In this document: in pieces, positions 54,681 to 64,000 of the stretch
How positions within the stretch are numbered: position 1 is the stretch's first letter
Layout: every line of letters starts with the position of its first letter
Origin: Gremmenia infestans
Lineage: Eukaryota; Ascomycota; Leotiomycetes; Helotiales; Hamatocanthoscyphaceae
Direction of reading: 5' to 3'
Assembly: GCA_032629725.1 (NCBI GenBank)
Contig: JAFEVB010000008.1
Location: 1,860,001 to 1,924,000 of the forward strand
DNA length: 64,000 nucleotides
Notes under the pieces: model-generated
What the model was told of the DNA's origin: nothing
The model's input: only the letters and a program-made list of their open reading frames with translations
Databases searched by the model: none
Translations under genes and position numbers: made by a program

Positions 54681-57384
54681 CTTCGAAAGAATAGAATAGG
54701 AGGGTATCGTACTAAAAACAAACAAAAAACGGCTGAATGAAAGAATAAATGAAGCACGGTACCGACAAAGTTGGCAGCAAAGAATGTGATCCGAGATCCA
54801 GATGACGTTGGAATGGAAAGGAATGGCAGGGCTACATGTCTAAATATAAAAAGGGGGGCTGACAGGGATGCGGGTGGCTGAGCATAGCCGCCGATTATGC
54901 AAATCGTTATGTGAAACCCGAAACACGACTGTTTGCTTTGTGGGATGGCTTGGCATATCTATTCGTTCTCATTCATAGGACCATAGTTGTGTGAATATGA
55001 TGACAACGCGCGTCTAATATATGTGTCGTAGAAGTCACGAGTGCGTGAAATCAGTTTGAGTGCTTTTGAACCGTTGTCACCCTTGGCTAGGAAGCGAGTG
55101 CACCAGCCACAGCGCCACCCCTCGTTCCCCGCCAAATGCTTTTAGGGTACTGGTACAGTACTTGTACTTCTTCACCAATCTGCAATTAAGTCAATATAAT
55201 CGTTCTAAACGGGAAATACGAGTGGTATTAGTATTGCCGCGTTTTTTATCATTATCTAGTACAGGTTGCAGGTCTCCTTCAAGTTCTAGATTGTTCTTAC
55301 TGCTTTGTGGCACCACACCAGATCAAAAACTGTTGCCATATTGAATGAACCTTTAAAGCATTCGTTGTTAACTTGTTGGTCTTTCCTCCTGAAGTGCCGC
55401 TAGGCTTTGTCTAGATACCGTCTTACTGAGACAAAAAGACTATTAAGCTCTATTACCTTGACATTACTAGCACTGCCCCATGTGTACAAGAGTCACTCAT
55501 ACTTAGGCTTGTCTACAAGTGTCGTATGCTTACGGTTAATCTTTATCGGGTCGTCACGGCTTCTGGGCAGGAGGAAGGCTTCTGTTAGGCTTTGTTTAGG
55601 GGGCGCACAAGTTCCCTATTGGATTGCATATAGTAGGACGCAAGTCCGAGGATTCAAATGTCTTGCAGGTCATAACAGTACTGAGCGAGAATACAGTTGG
55701 TACGAATTTATAAGTTCGTCTTGATGATAGCATGAGCTTGGTGCTGTAGGATCATATTACGATATGGACAAGGTACATCGAGAATGCTATACCAGAGTTA
55801 AGAGTAGTTCATCTAGCTAAGGTCACATTTTCTCTTTCGACGGAAATGTGCTTGCTCGTTTGATTTTATAAGAATTTATTAAACGCAGATAGAATTTATA
55901 GTACTATAAGAGTGTTCTAAAGAAGTTCGGCTGTATAGAAATGAGCGTGTGCTTTAACAGTAAGAAATTCATAACTGGTGATGTAGAAGATGTATATATC
56001 CTAGGTTCAGAAGTATCGTATTGTGCAAAGGTGCTCAACCCCCTCTGGACATCCCCGTCCTTAGTATCCCCCTCACTTTACCCACTGACCCTACTATAAA
56101 AACTTAGTTAGTATTTCCGAACTCTAAACACCGCGAAAAAGATCTAACTTACAAAGACCCAATCGCACAACTATATTTCTTATTAGCACAAAGTCTCCTT
56201 CAAAACTTAACACATGAGGACTTCCAAATCATTACTTACTTTGAAGCAGGCACGTAACAATAAGCCCCTCTCTGATACTGAGAAAATCCGCCATCACAAT
56301 TAATGCTACAATACGTTTGCAATCCGCCTAATTTTGTTTTGATATCAGCTTTTAACTATTTGATAGACGCGATAGGATAGGGAGGGGTATGAGGTAGTAG
56401 ATCCCCAGGAAGGGACGAAGAAAGGTAAGGAGAGGAGAAGCGGACGAGAAGCCCCGTCAAAATTATTATCGACTTCTAGTCTATTCCAATTTATTCCCAC
56501 TGGTGCGCTATAGCAGCCGCCCATGTTCCCACTAAAATTATTATTAGTCTACTAGCATGGTATAGACGATCTCTTGACTTGGTTAGAGATTCCAGACAGG
56601 AGGCAAGAAATAAAGAAATAAAAAAACATACGGTGCCTGATTGTTGGGCGGGTAGGTGTGTCATTGGGTCGCACCATAACGGGTTGACCTCCTGCAGTGT
56701 CCCATAGTACAGTATTCCCCGCACTATTATACTATAGGAAGAGAATCACAACACGTAATAACGTAAGCTCCAATGCAGCATACCGTAGCCATTCGAGCAC
56801 AACATGTCAAAAATGAGCTAGCAACTAGTGGCTCACCGGTGGTTGTCTTTCATATAGATGCACAGTATCAGGGTTTTCGTTGTCGGCTGCAGTGCAAAAT
56901 TACCAATAAACTTTGTTGGCTTTTCTTCCGAGTTCCCAAGCTGAGCTAATGCCATGACCAAGCTAACGATGTTGCCTTTATTTTTGATAAAAAGTGTCTA
57001 CACGTACTACCTTACGCAGCTCTAGTTTCTTTCACGCATTCTTTTTTTCTTTCCGCTCTCAAAATAATTACGATTAGGTTGGTTGCAAGAAAAATAAAAC
57101 GAAACTGCAACTGCATATATATTCTCACTATAATGTCTCCTTTTACATTAAAGTAGTACTCACGGACAAGTTCTAAGAGCAATTGTTCCAGCTAAGATAA
57201 ACTCACTTCAATTAACATCCGCTTTATTTTACAAAAAGCTAGCTTCCAGACCAGCAAACGATTGATCGTGTTACTTGATCGAGATTTAGGAGAAAAGGGG
57301 GAGCGGTCACGTGACACGCTATAATACACTGGACTTGGGAATTTCAGTCCAGTAGAAATGCAGAGAGTAGTTTCATACGACATA
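54681..57384. other. Long intergenic region, mostly empty
   Basis: 2.7 kb. Apart from a possible small Cys-rich gene fragment at 56150-56334, I see only short frames without motifs. Some stretches (55600-55950) have the look of eroded repeat DNA, but no ends or coding parts are identifiable. Confidence 0.45.
56150..56334 (-). other. Possible last exons of a small Cys-rich secreted protein
   Basis: After an acceptor-like AAAATTAG the minus strand reads GGLQTYCSINCDGGFSQYQR, then GAYCYVPAS up to a GTAAGT donor. After a ~60-base gap ending in TATAG it reads NCAIGSL and a stop. Four cysteines in about 35 residues with a clean GT-AG intron suggest the tail of a small secreted protein. I found no convincing upstream exon with a signal peptide, so it may be a remnant. 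Confidence 0.3.
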
Positions 57385-59322
57385 TTACCTACTCGTAGCT
57401 ACCACGAGCCAATCCTGAATACCTTGACTTGCCGAACGAGGCAGTCCCTTATATCCCTCATTATAAGTATCATCGATAGCTCGAGCAAGACGCCTCGCTT
57501 TCACAATAGAAACCCTCTTAGCCCCGATCACATCATTTCTCTCTACAAAAGCACTGGCTTCATTTTTCAGCTGCTGTCGCTTTTGCCGCAAAGCCGGCGT
57601 CTCTGCTTTTTCCACAATGCAGAGCGCGCAGCTACATGCAAACCCCCAGGTTTTCAGCAATGCTGCAGACCTTTCTTCAATATCACTAGACCCGTCATAG
57701 CTATGCGTGATCTCCTCGCTTGCATTAACTGGCTGGGTAGCACGCAGGACCATGAGATCACCTAACATCTCTCTTTTCGCATTCGGGACACACGAGTGAT
57801 TCAGGTACGAAGCCGTGATCCAAAGTCCCGTACTCTCATGCATATTATTATTCTCCGCATCTCCGCCACGATGATCACCAGAGTACGCAGGTCCAGTGGC
57901 AAAAGCGTTCCGAGCCACAATGTCGTGGATTTGGAAAGTATCGATAACTAGGCCGGCGTCTCTGATGATGAGCTGCTTGCCCAATCCTAGATAGTCGCTA
58001 TAAAGGTCCATGACTTTCTCAACTAGTGATGGGTTGTTCTGAAGCTTTTCCACAATGGCTCTGCATAAACCGGCGGGGGAAACTCTGATTCTGTCGTCGC
58101 GGACATCGTATGTCATAGCTGTTAAAGCTTCTGCTTCATTTCCCCACACCGCGCAAAATGCCTTCTCAACCATGATAATTTCACCCGGATCCATACGCCG
58201 CTTTGCAAACAAGCCACGCCCTCCACAACTATCTCCAATCGCGACATTACTGGTAAAGTTTGCTGCGTCAACACGTGGATGACCATTTAGGAGGCCGGCC
58301 TTGATCTTCTTGAAGTTGTATGCACCAGTCGCTTGTTCGCGGAGACGCGATTCCATTTCCTTCACACTAGCTGCGGCGAGCTTGTCATAAGGAGCAAGCC
58401 GTTGCTGTTCCTGGAAATAGCGTCTTGCTTCATGGAATTCGCCCATTCCATGTGCTGCACATCCGGCCCGAAAGTAGGCTTTGCTGTCGAGAGTTTTCTT
58501 GTCTTTGCGGCCGGTGAGAGAAGCAAGTGCGTCTGTCTTTGCCTCAACGAAACGATGCAGGGCAAGGTTTACATGGGCGCGGTTCCGGAACAGATCGTAC
58601 GCGAAGTCTTCCTGTGCGCTACCATTTGTGTTAACGAGATGCAGACCTTGGGTATACTTTGCATGGGCACGTGGAAGATCCCGATTTTTGAGAGCTGCAT
58701 TTCCTTCGTCCTTGTACATCTGGGATGTTTTAGTTGAGGAAGGTTCGATTTCCTGGGGTATTTCAGAGGCAGAAGACGACTGGATGATGTCCGACGGATG
58801 ATCAACTCGAAGTGTAGAATGCCCCTCATCGTTGAGGGTAAAATAAGGCTCTTTGATCTCAAAAACAGACCCCGACTCCAAGATATCGTACCCATATCTC
58901 AACTTATGCAGCGAGATCTCCAATCGTTCCGTTTTCCCAGAAGAATCCTGCACAACCGTCCATGAAATCGCCACGAGTTTAACTACCGGAGCTACTCGAC
59001 GAACAGAGAGCACACGACTGCGATGATGCGTATCCATTCGAAGATCGCATAACTGTATAGGCTGCAAGTCACAGAGCAAGAGCGTGCATGGTAAGTACGG
59101 ACACCCGACGGCAAAAGCTACAATGCTGTCCTGTCTCTGCGCGGTGGTGATATCTGCCATGAAGGACACGGCTGCCACTTGACTCATACTCGCTTTCGAA
59201 TCTCCAGAAAATCGTGGTTGGTCTGCAAGATCTTTACATCTTTGTAGTCGACTTTTGAACGTATTTCGTATACGCTCCGTCTCTTCTGCGGTTAAGAAAA
59301 TTGTGCTTTGAGTTGGAGACAT
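57385..59322 (-). CDS. TPR-SET domain protein (SMYD-like)
   Basis: A single-exon protein of 645 residues from ATG 59320-59322 (MSPTQSTIFLTAEETERIRN). The N-terminal ~200 residues are a fungal-specific region. A TPR block follows (YKDEGNAALKNRDLPRAHAK, LFRNRAHVNLALHRFVEAKT, AYFRAGCAAHGMGEFHEARR). The SET domain shows GRGLFAKRRMDPGEIIMVEK, LNHSCVPNAKREMLGDLMVL (NHS motif), EEITHSYDGSSDIEERSAAL and a post-SET-like GFACSCALC. This split-SET architecture with TPRs matches fungal SMYD-type lysine methyltransferases, acting on histone or non-histone targets. The SAM-binding and NHSC residues are present. The canonical ITISY is ITHSY here, which keeps the tyrosine. The frame is intact and no introns are needed. 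Confidence 0.92.
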   Translation of the reverse strand: MSPTQSTIFLTAEETERIRNTFKSRLQRCKDLADQPRFSGDSKASMSQVAAVSFMADITTAQRQDSIVAFAVGCPYLPCTLLLCDLQPIQLCDLRMDTHHRSRVLSVRRVAPVVKLVAISWTVVQDSSGKTERLEISLHKLRYGYDILESGSVFEIKEPYFTLNDEGHSTLRVDHPSDIIQSSSASEIPQEIEPSSTKTSQMYKDEGNAALKNRDLPRAHAKYTQGLHLVNTNGSAQEDFAYDLFRNRAHVNLALHRFVEAKTDALASLTGRKDKKTLDSKAYFRAGCAAHGMGEFHEARRYFQEQQRLAPYDKLAAASVKEMESRLREQATGAYNFKKIKAGLLNGHPRVDAANFTSNVAIGDSCGGRGLFAKRRMDPGEIIMVEKAFCAVWGNEAEALTAMTYDVRDDRIRVSPAGLCRAIVEKLQNNPSLVEKVMDLYSDYLGLGKQLIIRDAGLVIDTFQIHDIVARNAFATGPAYSGDHRGGDAENNNMHESTGLWITASYLNHSCVPNAKREMLGDLMVLRATQPVNASEEITHSYDGSSDIEERSAALLKTWGFACSCALCIVEKAETPALRQKRQQLKNEASAFVERNDVIGAKRVSIVKARRLARAIDDTYNEGYKGLPRSASQGIQDWLVVATSR

Positions 59323-60529
59323 TGTGTAAATCTTTTGGCTTTGGGTCGTTTAATTGTCAGTAAGGCGTTTATTTATTTACTTTAGAGTTCCTTGAATACT
59401 TGTATTATTTGGATGCCTTAGCTGTTGAGGTACGGTAGTGAGTAACATAAAAATCGACGGCGACCGAAAAAGGTTAAACCAATGTCCGAATCGGGTAATT
59501 CCAGGCTTACGCCGCTTCACTAAAAATAGAAAAGTTAGATTACGGTAAAGTATCTATTAGACAACGATAGACAACCACGATATTCGAGTGTAGTGCAAGC
59601 CAGAGGGTTAAATGCTACTGGTTCATCTCATACAGCGTTCGCAATTTTATATGAACGTGACGTTATATTAAGTATCGGTTGTCGTTACATTACAATGCCC
59701 TATATTCGTACAGTAACTGCCTACCTTGACAATACCCTGTACCTCACAATACTTCATCTAGAAGAAGAAGCAGCCTGTTCCGTTTACTCCCGTGAAACCG
59801 CTCTATCGAACCATGAATTATTGGTTCTAAGAGTATAGGTAGAAAGTGTACTAGGGTTCTTGTTTCCTGCCAGAACATGACAATAATAACCTCCGTCCTT
59901 GTCTTTAGCACGATACCACTTAGCTACCGTATCAAAGCAGATGACATACCTAGGGGCTTTTGGCTGGCTGGTGAAGGCTATGATCTGCTAACGTGTCACG
60001 TGCCACACCCCCCTTTTTCTGAAATCACCGGCAAGTAAAATTGATTAATCGTCCTCCGCCGTAGACTGGTACGAGTTTTAAAAGACCCTATATTATAGGC
60101 ACCAAGGTTTCATTCAACCCATCACATCTATCTTAGTAAAGGAAGAAGCATGCAGACTACTTCATTCCCCCATTCATCGGCTTTTATATTTACAATCGAT
60201 AGATAATATTGTGCTAATAGTTGCAAGGAAGTGCAACCCAAAAATACCCCCTCTGAGCTTCCCTTCAAGTCTCGCATTGGACTAGGCTTAGCAGGTAGGA
60301 AACAGAGGTGTTTTCAGCTTGTGCGTGCACTGTGTCATGATCAGATATAGTATAAGACTTTTACTTCTACAACAAGGTACGTAGACTTGAAGGCCAGGTA
60401 AGACTTTAATTGGGATATTAAAATGCAGCTAGAGATACATACCTAGGTGTATGATAATATGAGTCGTAACTTGACAGAATTCTTCACTTAAAGAACAGAA
60501 TTTAGTTTATTTACATTATTAGCCTATGA
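59323..60529. other. Intergenic region, nothing firmly recognised
   Basis: 1.2 kb. The block 59580-59890 has a composition and closing words (GCCAGAACATGACAATAATA) reminiscent of fungal retrotransposon LTR ends, but no second copy or target duplication is visible. It is noted only as a possibility. Confidence 0.4.
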
Positions 60530-61867
60530 CTAAGCAGCAGTAGAATTGCTCTGCGTACTAATTCCACTACCACTACCACTGCCACACCCACCCCCTCTCA
60601 CACGCCGCCTGCTCTTACGCACAGTCATCCACCCCCTCCTCCCCAAAAAACCCTCCCAATCCGCCGCCCGCACCCCCAAGCCCCTCTCAACCCGCTCCAA
60701 CCTCTCCACCCCCACCGTCCCATACCCCGCCCTCCCCCGCGGCGCGCCAGCCCACCACTTCCCCAGCGCCCCCATATCCCGCTTATCAGGCGCTACATGC
60801 GCGCCGAACCTGTCCTCAAACTCCCCCAATCCACACTGTCTATACGCCCCGCTGATGCCCGTCACGGCCGTGAATCGCGCAGCCAGTTCCGCGTACGTGA
60901 GCGGGGGGCCACAGACAGGGATTTCTTCCCCGGCCATGTACTGCGCTCCTTTGTCCAGCGCGGCGCGCGTGAAGAGCCCGATATCGTGACTCGGGTCCGC
61001 GAAGCCGACACTTGTTTCGGGGGCGGCGGTCGTGGAGAAGATGACAGTTGTGCCATCCCAGGATGCGTATTGCGGCTCGTAGAGATCCGTATAGAAGGGG
61101 CCGGGGCACAGGACTGTGGAGGGGACGGACGAGGCGTGGATCTCAAGGGATATCTGGTGTTTGGTTTCGAAACGGCGGATGTTGATGGAGCCGTTGCTGG
61201 CGTTGAAGATGGAGGGGAAGGTTGGGTAGATTATATGGGATAGCGAGGCTGTCTGTTATCACACCATGGCACGCAATCAGTATGTATGTATTTACTTGGT
61301 ATTCGGATCCCGCAAGTTGAATCGAAATAAACTGAAAGATGAGATAATATAACATGAAATAACAATGACTGGTATGACAAGACAAGCATGAAATGTAAAG
61401 AGAAAGGTAAATGAAACTTCTACCTTTGCAGCTTCCAAACACCGTTTCCCCAGTGCGATCTCCCCTCTCGTCAACTCCAGCATCGACGCTTCAGGCACGT
61501 GAAACATGCCCGTATCTATGAAGGCACCATAGCAGCCATCGAAACATTCCGTGATAGAACCCGTATCGTCTTCCCGCCACTGCACGAGCGATAGATGCGG
61601 GAAATCCAGCTCGAATTCTCGTGCTAGTTTACTGGTGAGAGATCGGGTCATGGGCCGGATAGCGTATTGTATTTGTTTCTCTATAGAATTGGCGGTGATG
61701 TTTTGCAGGGCTTCGATTACTCCTCTTCCTTGGCGTCCTGGGGGTAAAGAAAGAAGCGTAAGTGAGTATTGCTGTAGCATTCAAGGGAGATGAGGTGAGG
61801 GAAAGAGAGAAAGCTTTATTCACTTACCTGTTGCGCCCATAACGGCGATGGTTCTAACTTCGCTCAT
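60530..61867 (-). CDS. NmrA-like NAD(P)-binding protein
   Basis: A Rossmann-fold protein of the NmrA/isoflavone-reductase-like SDR group. The first exon (ATG 61865-61867) MSEVRTIAVMGATG is joined across an intron (about 61740-61825) to RQGRGVIEALQNI, completing the GATGxQGxGV dinucleotide motif. Exon 2 continues to MLELTRGEIALGKRCLEAAK. After the second intron (about 61252-61425) comes TASLSHIIYPTFPSIFNASN, HASSVPSTVLCPGPFYTDLY, then VGFADPSHDIGLFTRAALDK and ITGISGAYR-like sequence. NmrA relatives sense NAD(P) redox state and repress nitrogen-regulated genes, or act as reductases. No catalytic Tyr-x3-Lys is evident, so sensing is more likely. Exon 3 is markedly GC-rich and ends in an unusual basic, Gly/Ser-rich tail (RRRVRGGGCGSGSGSGISTQ). 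Confidence 0.87.
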
Positions 61868-62875
61868 TGTGTGTTAGATCTGGAGTACTGTATGCTGAAA
61901 TCTAGTTGTTCAACTTGAGATTGTTTAAGAAGAAGAAGAAGATATACTACATATAAAGTAAGAGATTGATATAAGCATCGAAAACGTCATCTATATACTC
62001 CGTACTATGCTGTGCATCTACCAGCCTGCCAAGTTGACGCAGCCATGACATGATTATAAGCGCAACACAGTACACCAAAGCGGATCATGTCACTCTTATC
62101 ATTATCATGCTTTCCTTTTCCGCCCAGCCCAGCCCAGCCATACTTCTTTTTTTTTATCTCTCCCGCTCCACAAATAGTGTGCTATATGCATTGTATTGCA
62201 TTGTATTGCATTGCGCATGCGGAAGGATCCGGAGCATACCGTACCTCAGATATGCAGTTATCTTACCACTATAGTCTTTTTTCTTCTCCACGCTAGTGCA
62301 CCTTCAGTTGGTGGTTACTAACATAGAATGATAGGCTGTTAGAAGAGATCCCATAACCCCACACCTCTAGTTACTAACCACACTTTCAATTGGCTGCCAG
62401 AAAAAATATACGCGCATATGCATATGCACATCATAGGTAGTTGAAACAGGGTATGGTCGTGCTATACTAGTACGGAAATACGAAGTATAACCGATCCGTT
62501 ATTGTATAGTACCAAGACCAAGTACTTGGCTTGGAAGTTGTGAATAACATGCGTCATTGCCAAAAGAAACAATAGCTAGTCAAGAGACGAAGTTTCTACT
62601 AAGCAGGACTTCTACTTAGAAAAGCGTCTAAAATTGCCTAACTCAGAATTCAGAGTGACGTCCGTAATATAACGGTATATAATAAATATTATATGATATT
62701 AAATAGCTACGTGTCTACCTAACCCCACCTCGTACCTACCCCAGCCTTCAATCATTCATATAAACACCCCCTAGCCTTATTTCTATCCCTCCCCACCCCC
62801 TCCCATTCATTCCCCACCATTCAAGCAAACACATCCGACGCATACCGATCACTCGTAATCCCCTGAAAGCACTCC
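61868..62875. other. Intergenic region with short tandem repeat
   Basis: About 1 kb. It contains the TGCATTGTAT tandem repeat (62187-62213) and otherwise only short frames. The last 130 bases (62748-62875) lie beyond the last recognisable homology of the reductase relic. Confidence 0.5.
62187..62213. repeat. Short tandem repeat (TGCATTGTAT, 2.7 copies)
   Basis: Two full units of TGCATTGTAT followed by TGCATTG. It is a simple microsatellite-like array in an intergenic stretch. Confidence 0.8.
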
Positions 62876-64000
62876 TCAATCTATCTCGGTATAAAAATCG
62901 TCTCCGGCAAGTGCTAGGATCTTTGCCTTTACTGCTTCTTCTGCGCAGCTGGCAGAGATTCTCATGACTTTCTACAATTATCAGTATCAAGTCTAAAGTT
63001 TCCGGTGGAATACATACCTTTCGAGTGGCAGGCTGGCTCAATTCTACATAAGCCCCCAAAACATCCATGGCCGAGATAGGATGACCTGTTGGGAGAGTTG
63101 TATTGGTGCCCGATTCGATTGTGAGCATTGCATCCCAAGGAAGATATGCCCACTTGAGGACTCTTCGAATATTCTTCTGGTTGTTAATCAGAAGAACAGC
63201 AAGATAAATCGCCAACCTTGTAGAAAGTTTCAGTAGGAAGCGTCAAAACGATATGGCGCTTCTCAGGTTCGCTTTAGCAGTCAAAAGCTCATTGCTGACA
63301 ACAATGGCCTTCTTGACATCTTGACGAAGTCTACTACGTCTCGAGTCTGTATCAACTGTAATATCAATGCCAGACTCGGCTTCAGAGTCCCCCTTTCCTC
63401 CAAGGCCCGCCCAAAGCTTCTCGTCCTGCCACTTGTCAGAGTCGTTAAAAACGTCACCAGCACCAACATCACCAAGGCCAATATCTGCAATTCTAATAGC
63501 CCCACGCTCCTCAAAGGTGTTTTTCAGCAGGTTGGGAATTCTGAAAGGTAGAAACCAAATCATCTACATCTTGTTGGCAATGTCTCCCATCTCGATTAAG
63601 AAAGTTACGATTCCCAACATAAATACAGCATATTTGACACCTTCAAACTTCTTTCCCTCAAGATTCTCAAGCCGTTGAACGGAATGAGCAGCGTTATCAG
63701 GAGGTTGACCCTCGTACGAGGAGCAAACCAATACCACAGGCTGATCTTTAGGCACCTTGTCCACTGCTGAATCGAGCGGCTCTATATCTGCATGATATCC
63801 ATAGCCTGAAGTAAGTTCTAGCAAGACTTTGCGCCAGAGCCTCGCAAGTTCCCGAATCTGAACCGTAGAAGATCGTCATAGGCTTCTTCGACAACCCGTT
63901 TGAAACACATTTAGCACGATCCACTCCCGCAACTTTCTTTTCTGGGGGTGTGTTTGAATAGAGCATTTGCTCTAAATGAATGGGGTTTATATGATCCCGC
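62876..64000 (-). pseudogene. Decayed reductase half of a CYP505-type self-sufficient P450 (cut by window edge)
   Basis: Remnant of the FMN/FAD reductase part of a P450-CPR fusion (P450foxy/CYP505, fatty-acid hydroxylase). Recognisable pieces in order on the minus strand are KKPMTIFYGSDSGTCEALAQ (FMN loop), then in another frame GYGYHADIEPLDSAVDKVPK and QPVVLVCSSYEGQPPDNAAH. Then, after a stop and shift, come RIPNLLKNTFEERGAIRIAD, FNDSDKWQDEKLWAGLGGKG and DSRRSRLRQDVKKAIVVSNE. After another break come YLAVLLINNQKNIRRVLKWA, LPWDAMLTIESGTNTTLPTG and HPISAMDVLGAYVELSQPAT, and finally AKILALAGDDFYTEI before a stop at 62876. At least three frame breaks and several stops show it is dead. The rest of the FAD/NADPH domain is missing. 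The P450 half, if present, lies beyond position 64000. Confidence 0.85.

Noticed and set aside
58333..58801. Plus-strand frames of over 100 codons opposite the SET protein
   Set aside because: They lie wholly within an intact 645-codon gene on the other strand with clear TPR and SET motifs.
59580..59890. Solo LTR of a retrotransposon
   Set aside because: Only a loose resemblance; no paired LTR, no TG...CA ends with target duplication, and no polyprotein nearby.
1..64000. tRNA, rRNA, CRISPR arrays, centromere or telomere repeats
   Set aside because: No cloverleaf-like sequence, rRNA core words, spaced direct repeats or telomeric repeats were found by eye.

Overview
The window reads as nuclear DNA of a filamentous ascomycete (Pezizomycotina; Leotiomycetes or Sordariomycetes-like by feel, but the class cannot be fixed from sequence alone). 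Genes are split by short GT-AG introns of about 45-90 bases. Several families are typical of these fungi: HET-domain proteins, Zn2Cys6 regulators, MFS permeases, P450s, rhodopsin-like membrane proteins and Ser/Thr-rich wall proteins. Intergenic space is large, with AT-rich blocks and decayed genes. This looks like an accessory, fast-evolving region rather than a housekeeping one.

Layout. 0-2 kb: a sugar/lactose-type MFS permease (-). 4.4-5.0 kb: a non-autonomous DNA transposon with long inverted ends and 9-bp target duplications. 5.2-6.2 kb: a secreted beta-propeller (SMP-30-like) protein (+). 9.75-12.6 kb: a mucin-like surface protein (+). 13.3-21 kb: two HET-domain genes flanking a methionine-pathway PLP-enzyme homologue (-) that has lost its catalytic lysine. 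21.9-34.5 kb: a catabolic-looking group: anion-type MFS permease, alpha/beta hydrolase, 2-oxoglutarate/Fe(II) dioxygenase, a 4,5-dihydroxyphthalate-decarboxylase-like protein, a divergently transcribed Zn2Cys6 activator, a DHA1 MFS exporter, and a dienelactone-hydrolase-family gene with a one-base frameshift. 34.8-35.8 kb: an ankyrin pseudogene. 36.6-48.6 kb: a rhodopsin-like membrane protein and four tailoring oxidoreductases (P450, secreted FAD oxidase, SDR, second P450) with no backbone synthase in view. 49.2-51.4 kb: a third HET gene, with an in-frame stop near its N-terminus. 52.3-52.9 kb: a truncated DHA2 MFS relic. 53.4-54.7 kb: a multi-span membrane protein. 57.4-59.3 kb: a TPR-SET (SMYD-like) protein. 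60.5-61.9 kb: an NmrA-like protein. 62.9-64 kb: a decayed reductase half of a self-sufficient CYP505-type P450, cut by the window edge.

How the genes may work together (inference). The 21.9-34.5 kb group contains the parts expected for uptake, ring or side-chain oxidation, decarboxylation, lactone/ester hydrolysis, export and control of an aromatic carboxylate. I know of no described fungal cluster with this exact composition, so it is my best candidate for an undescribed system. The second main oddity is the PLP-enzyme homologue without its Schiff-base lysine. Nonsense, frameshift and C-to-T-like lesions recur across the window, consistent with gene decay and possibly RIP. The single-base shifts at short homopolymers could be assembly errors.
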